Below, piece by piece: positions 47,469-59,640 of a stretch of 64,000 nt of DNA. Origin of the DNA: Strigops habroptila. Taxonomy: Eukaryota; Chordata; Aves; Psittaciformes; Psittacidae. Location: positions 62,299,725 through 62,363,724 of the forward strand of contig NC_044282.2 in assembly GCF_004027225.2 (NCBI RefSeq). The letters run 5' to 3'. The position numbers were made by a program, and so were the translations under genes. The notes below the pieces were generated by a model. The model searched no databases and had not been told where the DNA came from. It saw nothing but the letters and a program-made list of their open reading frames with translations. The stretch's first letter is position 1; every line of letters begins with the position of its first letter.

Positions 47469-50400
47469 ATGGTGTTCTACTTCACCTCCAGCGGTGAGTC
47501 CTGCCCCGGTAGTCCTCGCGGGGCCCTTCTGCGGGCCCGCGGGCTGGGCCGGCGGTAAAGGACCGCGTTTGGGCCGGAGTCGGGTGCTGGTTAAAGTGGT
47601 TTGGGGAGCGGGGAGTCTCCCCGCGCCGAGGAGCGTCCCGGGAGGGGTGGTGAGCAGCCCGGGGCGAATGGGAGTGCTGGTGGGTAAGTGGTGGAGAGCG
47701 TGCCCGGGTGTGCGGCTAGCGGAGCTGTGGGGGAAGGCACGATGCGTGAGTTAAATCACTACCTTTCCTTTAATACAGACAGGTCTGGTTGGTTTGCCCA
47801 TATGTAAGGGTTTGGTGATTCTGAAGCATCACGTACCTGTGGTTTCGTGCAGCAGGGGCTGATGATATGGGGATAATGCAGGAATATTCCCATTTGCGTT
47901 GCCCCCTAGTCATTTCATCAAATCACAGACTGGTTTGGGTTGGAAGGGACCTTAAAGCTCATCCAGTTCCAACCCCCTGCCATGGGCAGGGACACCTTCC
48001 ACTAGAGCAGGTTGCTCCAAGCCCCTGTGTCCAACCTGGCCTTGAACACTGCCAGGGATGGGGCAGCCACAGCTTCTCTGGGCACCCTGTGCCAGGGCCT
48101 CACCACCCTCACAGGGAACAACTTCTTCCTAAGATCTAGCCTGAACTTCCCCTGTTTAAGTTTAAACCCATCACCCCTAGTCCTATCACTACAGTCTCTG
48201 ATGAAGAGTTCCTCTGCAGCATCCTTATAGGCCCCCTTCAGACACTGGAAGGCTGCTATGACGTCTCCACACAGCTTCTCTTCTCCAGGCTGAACAGCCC
48301 CAACTTTCTCAGCCTGTCTCCATAGCAGAGGTGCTCCAGCCTCCTTATCATTCTCGTGGCCCTCCTCTGGACTTGCTCCAACAGCTCCATGTCCATTTTA
48401 TGTTGAGGACACCAGAACTGTACACAGTGCTCCAAGTGAGGTCTCACGAGAGCAGAGTAGAGGGGCGGGATCACCTCCTTCGACCTGCTGGTCATGCTTC
48501 TTTTGATGCAGCCCAGGACACGGTTGGTTTTTGGGCTCAAGCACACACTGCCAGCTCAACCAACACCCAAGTCCTTCTCCGCAGGGTGGTCTGAATCACT
48601 TCTCTGCCCAACCTATAGCTTCGGAAAGGGCTGGGTCAGTAAGCAGTTTGGGATTCAGGTTATTTCACTGCCAGAATTGTAGCACAGAAGTGAAGCATGT
48701 TCTCTGTTTCAGTGATTTTGAAAGTAGGAAGCGAGACACCATATTTTCCAAAGGTGCTTTTTGGAGGCACATTTAATCACCTGCCGTTCATTTGTTTGCT
48801 CCAGGGAGACCTTAGAGCAGCTTCCAGTGCCTAAAGGGGCTGACAAGAAAGCTGGAGAGGGGCTTTTGCCTTCTCTTCTCCAGGCTGAACCAGCCCAGCT
48901 CTCTCAGCCTGTCTCCATAGCAGAGGTGCTTCAGCCCTCGGAGCATCTTTGTGGCCTCCTCTGGACTCACTCCAGCAGCTCCACGTCCTTCTTGTGTTGT
49001 TGCCCCAGAGCTGGACACAGGACTGCAGGGGGGGTCTCAGCAGAGCAGAGAAGGAGAATCCCCTCCCTCGACCTGCTGATTATGCTGCTGTGTCCCATAA
49101 TGGCACAAATGAAACAAAACAATTTATGGAACTTCAGTCTTTCTATTGTCTTGTGAATTTTAATCTTCTCAGGCTACCTGGGGGAGGTTCACACAGGGCT
49201 CTAGCGCTCTGGGGAAGCGAGGGCCAGGTAGGTGAGCTGGTTCCCTCAAGGCTTCTCAGGCTGTTAATCCCAACTGTAAGTATGCTCTCAGCCTTTCTGG
49301 CTCACAGACGTCTGCTTAATTGAACAGGTCATACAACTATACAGCTGTAATCGCAACTGCCTGGATGCTGAGGGTGTTTTGCCCAGAAGGCTGCTTCTTG
49401 CTGGATAATCTTCCATGGAAGGTGGTGGAAACACCCATTTCCAACGTCTGTTGAAACCTGTGGGTTAAAATATGAAGGAAATGCAAAACAATCTTCCTTT
49501 GGCCCCCAGGAGGGGAGGGAGGTGGATGGATGAAGCAGTTTCTAGTCTAGTGACCAAGACCAGTGTGTTTATCATTCCTTGCACCGTTTATCCAACCCCC
49601 TTTTGATTTGTTTTCCTCTTTCTCTCCCTCAGTGGTTCCTTCCGTTTACACCATTTACATGGGAAAAGATAAGTACGAAAGTAAGTACGTTATTGTAATG
49701 ATGCCAGATGGCTTCGGTTTATGTTTGTGGGGATTTAAGGTCATTTTGAAAGGATGTCTTTGTATGTGTTAATTTGATATATTGCTTGAGAACTTGCAAG
49801 TGACTTACCCTACTAACACCCACTGTGTTACTTTTAGTTAGGATAAATAAATGTTGTAAGTCCTCTAGGCAGAGTAACTGCCTTCAAATACAAGTGAAAA
49901 CTAAATTAACTGGAAAAAAAAATACCCATCTAGAGAAAAATACTGTCTCCTCAGGTTGTTTTGAGAACTTTTTGCAACCCGACCTTCCATTTCCCTGCTC
50001 AGTCCGTATTTTTCCCCTCTCCAGTGAGCATTTGTACTCCGTAGGTTTCCCATGCCCTTCTTTCCCTAATGGGGCAGGTTATGGTTCTGCTGTGCTGCCT
50101 ATTTGCACTTCAGAAGCTGGTGTGAATTTGGGTGTCTCACTCCGAGGGGAGAGTGTTAGTGCGGCTGTTTTGGCAACTTGCTCTGAAATTCTCCCCCCTC
50201 CATGGGTGGACATTTGAAAGCACATATTTTCCCTTTAAAAACTCCAAGGTCCTGAGGATGGTGGAGGTGTTCCTGCCATACCTGTCCTGGCCACACCTCT
50301 GGCGGGCAGGGGCAGGTTAAAGCCCTCTTCTCTCTCTGTTCAGTCATTGTGCAGTGGCTGACCGACAACGAGGATTCCTCCTCTGCAGGGAGTTGGGTTT

Positions 50401-53400
50401 GTTGTTGATAACGACCTGCACTTTGCTCACTGATACTTTTGTTCCTGCAGATGAAGACCTAATAAAGTATGGCTGGCCTGAAGATATCTGGTAGGTACTA
50501 AAACTCGCTGGAAAAGAAATGCCTTTCAATATGCAACCAAGTGGAATAATCGTAACCACCCTCTGGCTTTCTCAGGCAGTGTGGAATGAATGGCCTTTTT
50601 CCCAAGGCCATTCAGCAGTTTAAATGCAATCCCAGGGTGAGGTGGATTGCAGCAGACGGAGGTGCAGCTGTTGGGACCCTGTGCATTCTGAATTCATTCC
50701 CCTGCATCTCCCCCTCATCCCCAACTTTGTTCATCAGAAGAGCTGGTCCCTTTGTGAAGCTTTTTAGGGTTTATCTGTGCATGGAACTGCTGGAGAAGCA
50801 GCAACCTGAATAGCTCCAAATACAGATATTTGTATTTCAGAATATAGGTGCTAGCTTGCTGTCACTCTTACTGCATTTGGGAAATGGCTAGAGCTAAATG
50901 AGAAGGTGTTTGTAAGAGAAAACACCTCCTGAGTCAGGCAAGAGTGGCAGCTCCTGAATCTCTCTGTGCACAGACAAGTGAAACAAGTGAAACCAAAAAG
51001 GCCAGGGAGAGTGGAGGCACAAATCGGGGAGCCCTCAGAGGAGCCTGGGGCTGGAGCTGGAAGGTTTTTGAGCAACAGTAAATGCTGCGCCTACAGAAAA
51101 CTGTCCATTGCCTCCCAGTGCCTTTATCTCTGTGTGTGCTTTGTGTCTCCCCTGTGCGCACTGCAGATAAGTGCTGGTCTGGGCTGTACAACAGCCCATC
51201 TTGGGATCTGGAGTTGTGAGCAGGAGTAGAGGAGCTTGATATTTTCATTCCTGATGGGTGAAAAACATGTCTGCTCCTAAGCAGAGCCATGGCCAGGCAG
51301 GCAAATGGAAGTGCTCTTGACACACATGTCTTGGTTTTCGCTCCTAAGATGTCATCAGAGGAGAAATCAAAGAGAAGGGCAGATCTTCTTGAGAGCAGTT
51401 GGTGGCATCTTTGCTGGCTGGATTAGTCCATAAAGTTACCAGAATGATGAGGTTTGTGAAGGAGTTGGCTTGCTTTCAGGCACTATTGCACAGAGCAGAT
51501 GTGCCGTGGTGGCTACCCTCTCCTTTGCTAACAGTATCTAACAAGAGTCACTGTGTGGGTTGTGCTCATCTTGATTTTCAGGGTGGCCTTTGCAGGGATG
51601 TCCTGCACACCTTTGCTGAGGTGTCCTGCTAGAACTGAAGCTTGAATAGTTGGGATCTGACACACTCTGCGGAGGATGTTTGTCAGCAGCCAGCTAACTG
51701 GCCAGGAAATCTTTTTTCTAGCAGAAGAGATTCTGCTGAGTAACACTTTGTTGTAGCAGTATCATACATTTTCTGTCTCATGTTTGTCCTATCACTACAT
51801 AAGGTTTGCCTAATCTGTGACTTAGGAGTAACCTTGAGGTTCATCCTCCAATTACCTGAGCTATGAAAGTCATCTTTCCCCGTATCTGCCGTATCTTGTA
51901 GCTCACACCAATATCCATGTTAGTGTCCCCAGAGCCTTCTCTTCTCCAGGCTGAACAAGCTCAGCTCTCCCTTCATAGCAGAGGTGCTCCAGTCCTTGGA
52001 GCATCTCCTCTGGTCTCGCTCAAACAGGTCCACTTGTTTCTTACAGGATAAGCTCTGGCTCCCTTGCCTGCTTTTAAACGTGTATATCATAAGCATTTGT
52101 AGAGTTCTGTTATCCATGGAGCGGTTGTTTTGTCACTTGTTGGGAAGTAAATCTTTCATAACAGGTCACCGTTCATCACAGATCATCTGTTAAATATGCT
52201 TTTTTTTCTTTATTCTATAGGTTTCATGTGGATAAACTCTCTTCTGCACATGTGTACCTTCGGTTACACAAGGTAATCCTGTGGCACATATATTTAAAAA
52301 CATTAATATTTGCATGCATATAAACGGCACATGCCCGTTTTGCAGTGATTCCTTGCACAAGACCATCTTTGTTCACGTAAACCACTGAAGTCTGCCAGGT
52401 TGCCTAAAGGTGCAGGTAACAACATGTGTGGGGAGACTGAATTTGTAGCTTCCGTTACCAAATAATATAGAGAGGAGCAGGAAGTTTCACGTGGCCCAAC
52501 AGAAGAGTTGATTTTTCGCTTGACACCAAGCGTGTGTTTAAGTGTGTCACCCCATTAAAACTGAGACAAGACCTTTGAGAGAAGAGAGAAGCAGGGCACA
52601 AATCACTTGAGGTGCTTCAAGCCTCTCCTTTCAAATCATAGAAGCACCAAATCACAGACTGGTTTGGGTTGGAAGGGACCTTAACGCTCAACCAGATCCA
52701 ACCCCCTGCCACAGGCAGGGACACCTTCCACTAGAGCAGGTTGCTCCAAGCCCCGTCCAGCCTGGCCTTGAACACTGCCAGGGATGGGGCAGCCACAGCT
52801 TCTCTGGGCACCCTGTGCCAGTGCCTCAGCACCCTCACAGGGAACAACTTCTTCCTCAGATCTCATCTAAATCTCCCCTCTGTCAGCTTAAAGCCATTCC
52901 TCCTTGTCCTATCCTTACCGAAATCCCCTCTCCAGCTTGCTTTCTGGCCCCTTTAGGTATTGGAATGTCACATAAGGCTCCAGTCTTGTAAAACATGGAG
53001 TGTAGAGGTCCTGGCTTTGTTTGCAGAGCATCATGCCCTGCTTTTGGCTTTTGTGTGCTCATCAGTCCCTACAGCCCCTCGCTGCGTGCTTCTCACATTG
53101 CCTTGCTCTGTCACAGGGGCAGACGGTGGATGACATTCCTAAAGAAGTTTTGATAGACTGTGCCCATCTTGTCAAGGCGAATAGCATCCAAGGTAACACT
53201 GATTCCTGCTGTGAGGTGTTTGTGGCGAGTGTTTCTGGTCCACACGAGCGTGTGGTTTTTTGAACCTTTCTGCTGTGGTGCTCCCTGTTAAACCTGGGCT
53301 GCAGCTGTCGCTTGCATCTGCTGGGGCTGCCCATTAGCCCTTCGTAAGGAGGAACTTAAAATTGCTGCAATTCCTGTTTGTGCCTCCATATTGCTGCCTG

Positions 53401-56400
53401 AGCCAAGGCGGCCTCGCAGGCTCCTCTCTAACACCACCTTGGGGCCCCCTTCCATAGTAATCACTCTTCTGGCAAAGGCAGTCTCCATCTGGAGTTCGTT
53501 AACACTGCTGCAGCGCTCATGTTACTGCAGAAAATGATGTTGTGGTGTTCTTCTGTTTCACTGTAACACTGGAAGGACTTCTCTGTTTTCTTCTTTCTTG
53601 CCTGGCTAGTAATGTTTGTGACAAGAATAACTGCCAGGGTTTCCATGTACACGGAAGACTTTTAAGACTCTCTTTCAGCAGGGAGAGAATTGAAATGTTT
53701 CCCTTCTCCCCTGCTTCCTAGGTTGCAAGATGAACAACGTCAATGTGGTGTACACACCGTGGACTAATCTGAAGAAGACAGCAGACATGGATGTGGGGCA
53801 GATTGGCTTCCACAGGCAGAAAGATGTAAGTGTTTGCTGCAAGCCAGTGACAGGGACCTGGTGGCAGACTGTTAGCTGCTGGGTGGATTGTCTTCAACGT
53901 TTGCACTAAAGGTAGGGAATCATCCACTTTTAAAGCGTAAGAGAGATCCTGGGAATGTGTTTGGATTTGCCTGAACATACCTGAAGATCCAGGGTTGAGT
54001 GCTAGCCTGTAGCAGAGGGTAGCCTGTACAGCGTGTGTTTCCAAGCTGCAGTGTAGCTGAGGAGTCTTTGCTGATGCCAAATGATATCACGTGTTTGAGC
54101 TTACCCCCACTGAAATCATCTCTTCCTGCAGGTGAGGAGCAGTCTTTTTGGATCAGCTCACTGGCAGTGGTGTAATGACACGTGTGGAAGGGGCCAGGAC
54201 TTGCGCTCGCTGTGCAGAGGAGGGCTCTGTAGGGTCCTCTCTATAGGGAGGTGTCAGTCACTGTGTTTGCTCTATGGTCTCTGCTCCAAGAGGTGTCTCA
54301 CCCTGGTGCTGCCTCTGAATTTGTTCAGCCTGTAAAAAGGTGGAGCTGCTCAGTGCAGGCTCAAGCCAATGTACTGAGCTATTCCCAAGCCTGACCTATG
54401 GTCCACAGATAATGTTATGCTTAAATTGTAGTTCTGTAGGTTGGCTGCTGGGAGAGAAGGCTCTCTAGAGGTTCAGTTGTTTGACTAAAACAAGTCTCTA
54501 CTAGGGCAAGACATGCTAAAACCCTGCAGTGAACAAGCAGCACATGGGCTTCTCTTCCCAAAACAGTCTGCAGAGACCTCCTGCCACCTCTTGAGGAACT
54601 TGCAGAGACCGGTTCTTGTCTCTAGGCCTCTGTTCAGGCATGTGCCAAGAAAAGAAATTAGTAATGCTTATGTGCTTAGCAATGCTTCTGCTTATTAGCT
54701 ATGTGCTTCTGAGTGTTGGGAGTGGGCCTCTTTGCTGTTACACAACCTGCTGAATAGCGCTCGGTGGCAGGGATTTTCCTCAGCATCTGTTTTTGTGGGA
54801 TTCAGCCATGTGTAAAGTGGAAATAGGGTGTTTTCTTTCCGTTGAGAAAGTGCCAGAATAAAAGTATTTTTTTATAAGGATCACAGTTCTTTGCACTCCA
54901 AAGGTGAAAATGCTGACAGTGGAGAAGAAGGTGAATGAGATCCTGAACCGGCTAGAGAAGACAAAAGTGGAACGCTTCCCAGACCTGGCTGCTGAGAAGG
55001 AAGCCCGCGACAGAGAGGAGAGAAATGAGAAAAAAGCCCAGATCCAAGAGATGAAGCGTAAGGAAAAGGAAGAGATGAAGAAGAAGAAAGAGCTGGAAGA
55101 ACTTAGGTAAGTAATAAATTTTAGTGCCAGCTTCTAAACTTCCTCAGTTTTCATTGCTGGTAGGAGAGAGTCACGGGTCAGCAGTTTCTATTTAATACTG
55201 GCCCAGCATTACTCAGTGTTCAGCTGAGCTGCTCTGGCAGAGGTGTCTGCACAGCCCAGTGATTTCCTTTGTCTTTAGAATAAATGGGTTTTCATAGAAT
55301 CCTAGAATAGTTTGGGTTGGAAGGGACCTTAAAGCTGTCTAGTTCCAACCCCCTGCCATGGGCAGGGACACATTCCACTAGAGCAGGTTGCTCCAAGCCC
55401 TGTCCGACCTGGCCTTGAACACTGCCAGTTTTCTCCATTTCTCCTAAAATAAACCAGGGTTTTAAACTATTGTTAAAAGAAAGGGCTGTGTCTCTTGAAA
55501 CCTGTCCCTAACTTGGGTGAAATTCTCAAGTGCTTGGCACTCTGTCACTGGGATGGGAGCAACTGCTTCCAGCTTTGTGTGAGCCTTGGAAAGCACTGAG
55601 CTTTTGCTACAGTTTTTCAGCTTCCTGTTGGATCACTCGTGTTAACTAAAACATGTTTGAGTCCTCAATCACACGCTCCTTTAAACGCAGAATGAGGGAT
55701 GGTGGTTTGAAATGTCATATTGACCTTTCTGTAATGGAATCATAGAATCACAGGATGGTTTGAGTTGGAATGGACCTTGAAGCTCATCCAGTTCCAACCC
55801 CCTGCCTCGGGCAGGGACACCTTCCGCTAGAGCAGGTTGCTCCAAGCCCCGTCTGACCTTGCCTTGAACACTGCCAGGGATGGGGCATTCACAATTAGCC
55901 AAAGAGTATGAGATAAGTGAATACTTGTCTAGCCTGAGCTCAGAAAGGACAACAAATTTGTTCTACTTGGTCCTGTTTTAGCAAAATGCCTCTTTGTTGG
56001 TGGGGTTTGAAAACATGTGATGCAAGATAATGTAATTTCCCTTCCAGGAGCTACTCATCGTTAATGAAGGCTGAGAACATGTCCTCTAATCAGGTAAGAG
56101 CTGGCTGATGCCTGCAGAAACCTTTTGGGGACAGCTGAAATTCAATGCGTGATTGGGACGATACGGCTCCCGCATTGCAGTGTGGTGTTGGTGACTCCTG
56201 CATGACAGAGCACATCCCTATCACCCCTTCTCAGTGAAGGACATCGCTGATTTCCTCCTCTTTCTGAGAGGCTCTTACTGCTTGTATGTCAGCCAGGAGG
56301 AACAAGTGCTGCTGGAAATGTGTGTAAAGTCCTCCCGATCCCCTTCCAATCCAACTGAAATAACATGGAGAACTTTAAGTGCAGCACCAGGCTAGAGTCC

Positions 56401-57495
56401 TCTTTTGGGCTGGTTGGGCATAACCTGGCTCGTGAGCTGAGGAGATCTCCCTAATGGCAACCATGACCTGCATATGCCCCCTTGTTACTTCAAGAGAATG
56501 GGGGAAAGTGCACATTTTTTAACAAGAAATAAACTGGAGGTGTAAGGACAACGGTTTGAGGAGGGATAAGATAAGTGCTGAGGGGCAGAAGAGGAAAGCT
56601 AGAAAGGATGTGCTTGCAGAGGGCAAGCACTCCGGACTTGGGCATGATAACACGGCTGCCATGCAACAGTGGAGAAGGAGCCAAAGAGGAGAGAAACACA
56701 GGCCAGCAGGAGAGAAAAGAGGAGGTGGAGCACAGGAGGAACAGAGGCTGAAGTTCAGAAGAGGTCTGGGTGTGCAATGGGTGCGCCTGTGCTTTGCCCA
56801 AAGGCTGGCACATCTGCAGCATCCTTCGTGGTGCGACCTTGGGCACACAGATCTTGGAGCTCCTCTGAGTGACTTCAGTTTAAAATCCACCTTCTGCAGC
56901 CTAGTCCTTGACTGACTGCTTAGAGGGGTGTGTGGTTTTCAAGAACTCTTGATTTTCCTCCTGGTTGGCATGCAGATCCCCTTTGAAACTTGAACTGGGT
57001 TGAAGTATGAGCATCTCCTGACATGCCCAAGTGGGCTGTGCCCAGTTGGTGACACTTGCCAGGGAGAGGCATGGTGGAAATGCTGTACAGGGGCGTCTCC
57101 TCCTCCCAGCAACTGACCCCAATGTGGTGCCAGATTGTTTTCCTTCTCCCAAGTTGGGAAGAAGCTCAGGCTGGGATACGGGGATGGTCCATGAAGCTGC
57201 TGGTGAGAGGTTCCTCTTAGGTCGCAGCAGAGGAGACGATATCCTGCAGGGACAGCAAACAGCAACTGCTGTTTCACAATCAGAGCCTCGCTCAGGGCTG
57301 CTCCCGCTCCAGAGCGGCTGTTGTGCGACTGCTTGCTCTGATTTCATGGTGTTTGTACTGAAATGGCAGGAAACCAGAATAAATGGCAATTCTGAAATCC
57401 TGCTGAATTTCACCATTTTCCACTGTAACATGCACAGTGATCCTGATTTGTCTTTCTTCCCACAGGATGGCAACGATTCAGATGACTTTATGTAA
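47469..57495 (+). CDS. CCDC25: CCDC25, coiled-coil domain-containing protein 25, complete
   Basis: Exons: 47469-47493, 49633-49680, 50451-50490, 52221-52272, 53117-53192, 53722-53825, 54904-55106, 56048-56093 and 57466-57495. They total 624 nt, 207 aa (human 208). The start sits in a full Kozak context (GCCGCCATGG). Residues 1 to about 115 form the conserved NFACT-R/DUF814-type domain ([53 protein letters not shown]). From about 116 to 190 comes a long charged coiled coil rich in Lys and Glu, then a tail ending DGNDSDDFM. The human protein was reported as a membrane sensor of neutrophil extracellular trap DNA; the yeast relative is Jlp2. The KDKYE segment reported to contact DNA is intact, at 20-24 rather than 21-25 because the bird protein is one residue shorter before it. 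All CR1 copies in its introns lie wholly or mainly antisense to the gene. Confidence 0.97.
47916..48612 (-). mobile_element. CR1 LINE, mosaic of two subtypes
   Basis: From the 3' end to about 48135 it matches the young subtype. Beyond the AAGATCT block it matches the ACTAAAACAGGGG subtype (TAGCCTGAACTTCCCCTG). CCDC25 intron 1. Confidence 0.9.
48800..49092 (-). mobile_element. CR1 LINE fragment with an internal inversion
   Basis: 48800-48868 is CR1 in plus orientation; 48869-49092 is CR1 in minus orientation. The plus piece is exactly the segment expected to adjoin the minus piece, turned round. Confidence 0.9.
51928..52037 (-). mobile_element. CR1 LINE internal fragment, short
   Basis: GAGCCTTCTCTTCTCCAGGC to CTCAAACAGGTCCAC, with small deletions; CCDC25 intron. 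Confidence 0.85.
52636..52982 (-). mobile_element. CR1 LINE fragment
   Basis: Young subtype with a small internal deletion after CCTTGTCCTATCC; CCDC25 intron about 135 bases before the next exon. Confidence 0.95.
55291..55428 (-). mobile_element. CR1 LINE 3' end, short
   Basis: TCATAGAATCCTAGAATAGT to CCTTGAACACTGCCAG; CCDC25 intron. Confidence 0.95.
55736..55889 (-). mobile_element. CR1 LINE 3' end, short
   Basis: AATCATAGAATCACAGGATG to CTGCCAGGGATGGGGC; CCDC25 intron about 160 bases before the exon at 56048. Confidence 0.95.
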
Positions 57496-57500
57496 ATAAA
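57495..57500 (+). terminator. CCDC25 poly(A) signal overlapping the stop codon
   Basis: AATAAA begins on the last base of the TAA stop (57493-57495). A T/C-rich and then GGTGGTTTGG-type GT-rich stretch follows within 40 bases, as expected after a cleavage site. A weaker ATTAAA lies at about 58367. Confidence 0.65.
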
Positions 57501-59399
57501 GTCTCTCTCCTTTCTCAATCTTGAGGTGGTTTGGGATGTCTTAATATGTCATCATCGCTAGGAATGCCAAAAAAAAACCCCAAAGTGAACTCTTGACTCC
57601 ATTTCTTCAGAACCTGGTTGGTTCTCCTGGCAGCCTAACCAGCCCTGTGCCATGGACACCTTCGAAAAGGAGATCGATATGTCTTCATGTACATCTCTCT
57701 TTCAGGGACACAGGTGGAAGGAAGTGGAATTGACTTTCAGTTCTACAAAGACAATGGTATTTATTCTAGGGAAGGGGTTGTGTAGCTTTTAATCCAGTGA
57801 GATTTAAAGAAAAGGAAACAAATCCATGTTGTCTCACCACTGTCCTGGCCGCGGGGTGGCTCCGAAACGGTTGCCATTAGTTCGGTGTCACTGGTATGTA
57901 CATGAATGCAGCGCTGCCGACTAACTCTCCTCTTCACACTGGTGGTGGTCAGCAAAGCAGGATCCCTCTGCACTTGGGGGTGTAAATTTGGATGAGGTGA
58001 TGTCTGCTTTGCAAACCCCCCCAGCCCCTGGAGGGAGCTCCTCGTTAAATACAGAGTTCCAGATGATGCTGACTGAGCTTGGCTGGTGTTGCAGCCGACG
58101 TGCATGACCATGGGCTGCGATATGCACCTTTAGCACAGAATGAGAATAGCCCCACAATGTGTTTTCTTTTAAATTACACTTGATTCCGGGGCTGTTCTTT
58201 GGAAATCTTCTCTGGGGAATGAAATTGGTGAAGAAGAGTTGAGTTTTGCGCAGTGTCTATGCCTGTCCAGGCCAGAGCTCTTTGCCTGAGTGCTCTGGGA
58301 GGTTTCATGGCCCAGCCTGTGTGAAACGGTCGCAATAATCCTCACAGCACCTGTATATATGTCACAATTAAATTCATACCATGCTGGTAAAACATGCTGC
58401 TAGGTGGGAGTCACCCGGTGTGCTCAGGCCTCTGAGAAGGAGCAGGGAGGCTCTGCGGAGTGTCTCCTGGGCAGCAGAAAGCCATGCAGAGCATGGCCGT
58501 GCTGAGGGGGGACAGCACAAATCTACCAAAGTCTGGTTTTTGGGGTGCGTTTCTGGATGCTGCAGACTCACCTCTTGGTGGGGCAGGAGGTGGGGGAAGA
58601 GAACGGTTCCTGGCAGAATTTTTGGAGGAGGAAATAAGCAAAAGGGAAGTGTGCCTTAACAAACTAAAATGTTAACCATCTCATCAGAGAATTACTGAAT
58701 TATTGAAGGAGATAAAACCTACCCTACTGCAAGGGCAAGTCCCAGGAGTAGTGCACTTAAAGTTGTCTTCCCAGCATCAACCACTTTCCTCCTGCATCCT
58801 GAGGGTGGGAGTTAGGGGCTGGGGGGAGCAAGGGGGTCCAGTTCCTCATCAGGCCCCACTTGCTGGGAGGGAGAGGATGGTCAGCTCTGTGTGCATCCTC
58901 TCGCTGCTTGTGTCCCAGCTTGGGCTGACCTGAACTTGGGGTGGCTCCAGCTCATGCCACCCCAAACTCGACAGTGTCCCACCTCCTGAGGGATCTGCCA
59001 TGCAAACTGGCCCAGGGGCTGGTGGGGCATGGAAACCATTCCGGGGGCTGATGGGGAAACTGAGGCATGGGGCAGCGGCCCGTTTTCCTTTCCCTCCCAG
59101 CTGTCCCTGGCAGAGGCAGGAGAAACTATGGGTCTTGTGGGGCAGAGTGGGGGGGCGAGGAGGTGGGGGGGGGACTCTATCTCACCGTGCAGACTCCCCG
59201 CCGTGGGGCCTCCCTCCTGCTTGCCATCAATGGGCCCTTTCACAGCAGGAGGGTGTTGGCTGGTGCCGAAGACCTGACCGCTGTGCCTGAGCTGTGCTGC
59301 CATCAGCACCGCCCGCGGCCACAGCCCTGCAGCTGCGAAGTGTTGTGCTTGGCTCCGCTGTGCGGCAGCGGGAGGCGGTGGGTGATGATGTCCCCTGTG

Positions 59400-59640
59400 C
59401 ATGGCTGTCGTGAGCTGTGTGTCCCCGGGCACCCTGTGCATGGATGTCCGTGGGGTGTGTGTCCACAGGCACCTCCTGTGTGGCTCCCTGTGGGCTCTGT
59501 GTCCTTGGGCACGCTGTGCACTGATGTGTGTGGGGCTGTGTGTCCCCAGGCACCCCATGCATTGATATCCATGTGCTGTGTGTCCCCAGGCACCACATAC
59601 ATGGCTGCCCATGGGCTGTGTGTCCCCAAACACCCTGTGC
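59400..59640 (+). repeat. 40-bp VNTR, about six units
   Basis: GTCC cores of the phrase TGTGTCCCCAGGCACC recur at 59421, 59461, 59501, 59542, 59582 and 59622, a 40-base period. Units differ by several substitutions. Confidence 0.9.

Noticed and set aside
4217-53000. A recurring predicted peptide ([20 protein letters not shown] and relatives) at many places on both strands, looking like a gene family
   Set aside because: It is the antisense reading of the CR1 3' end (the CCATCCCTGGCAGTGTTCAAGG region). Every instance falls within a CR1 copy.
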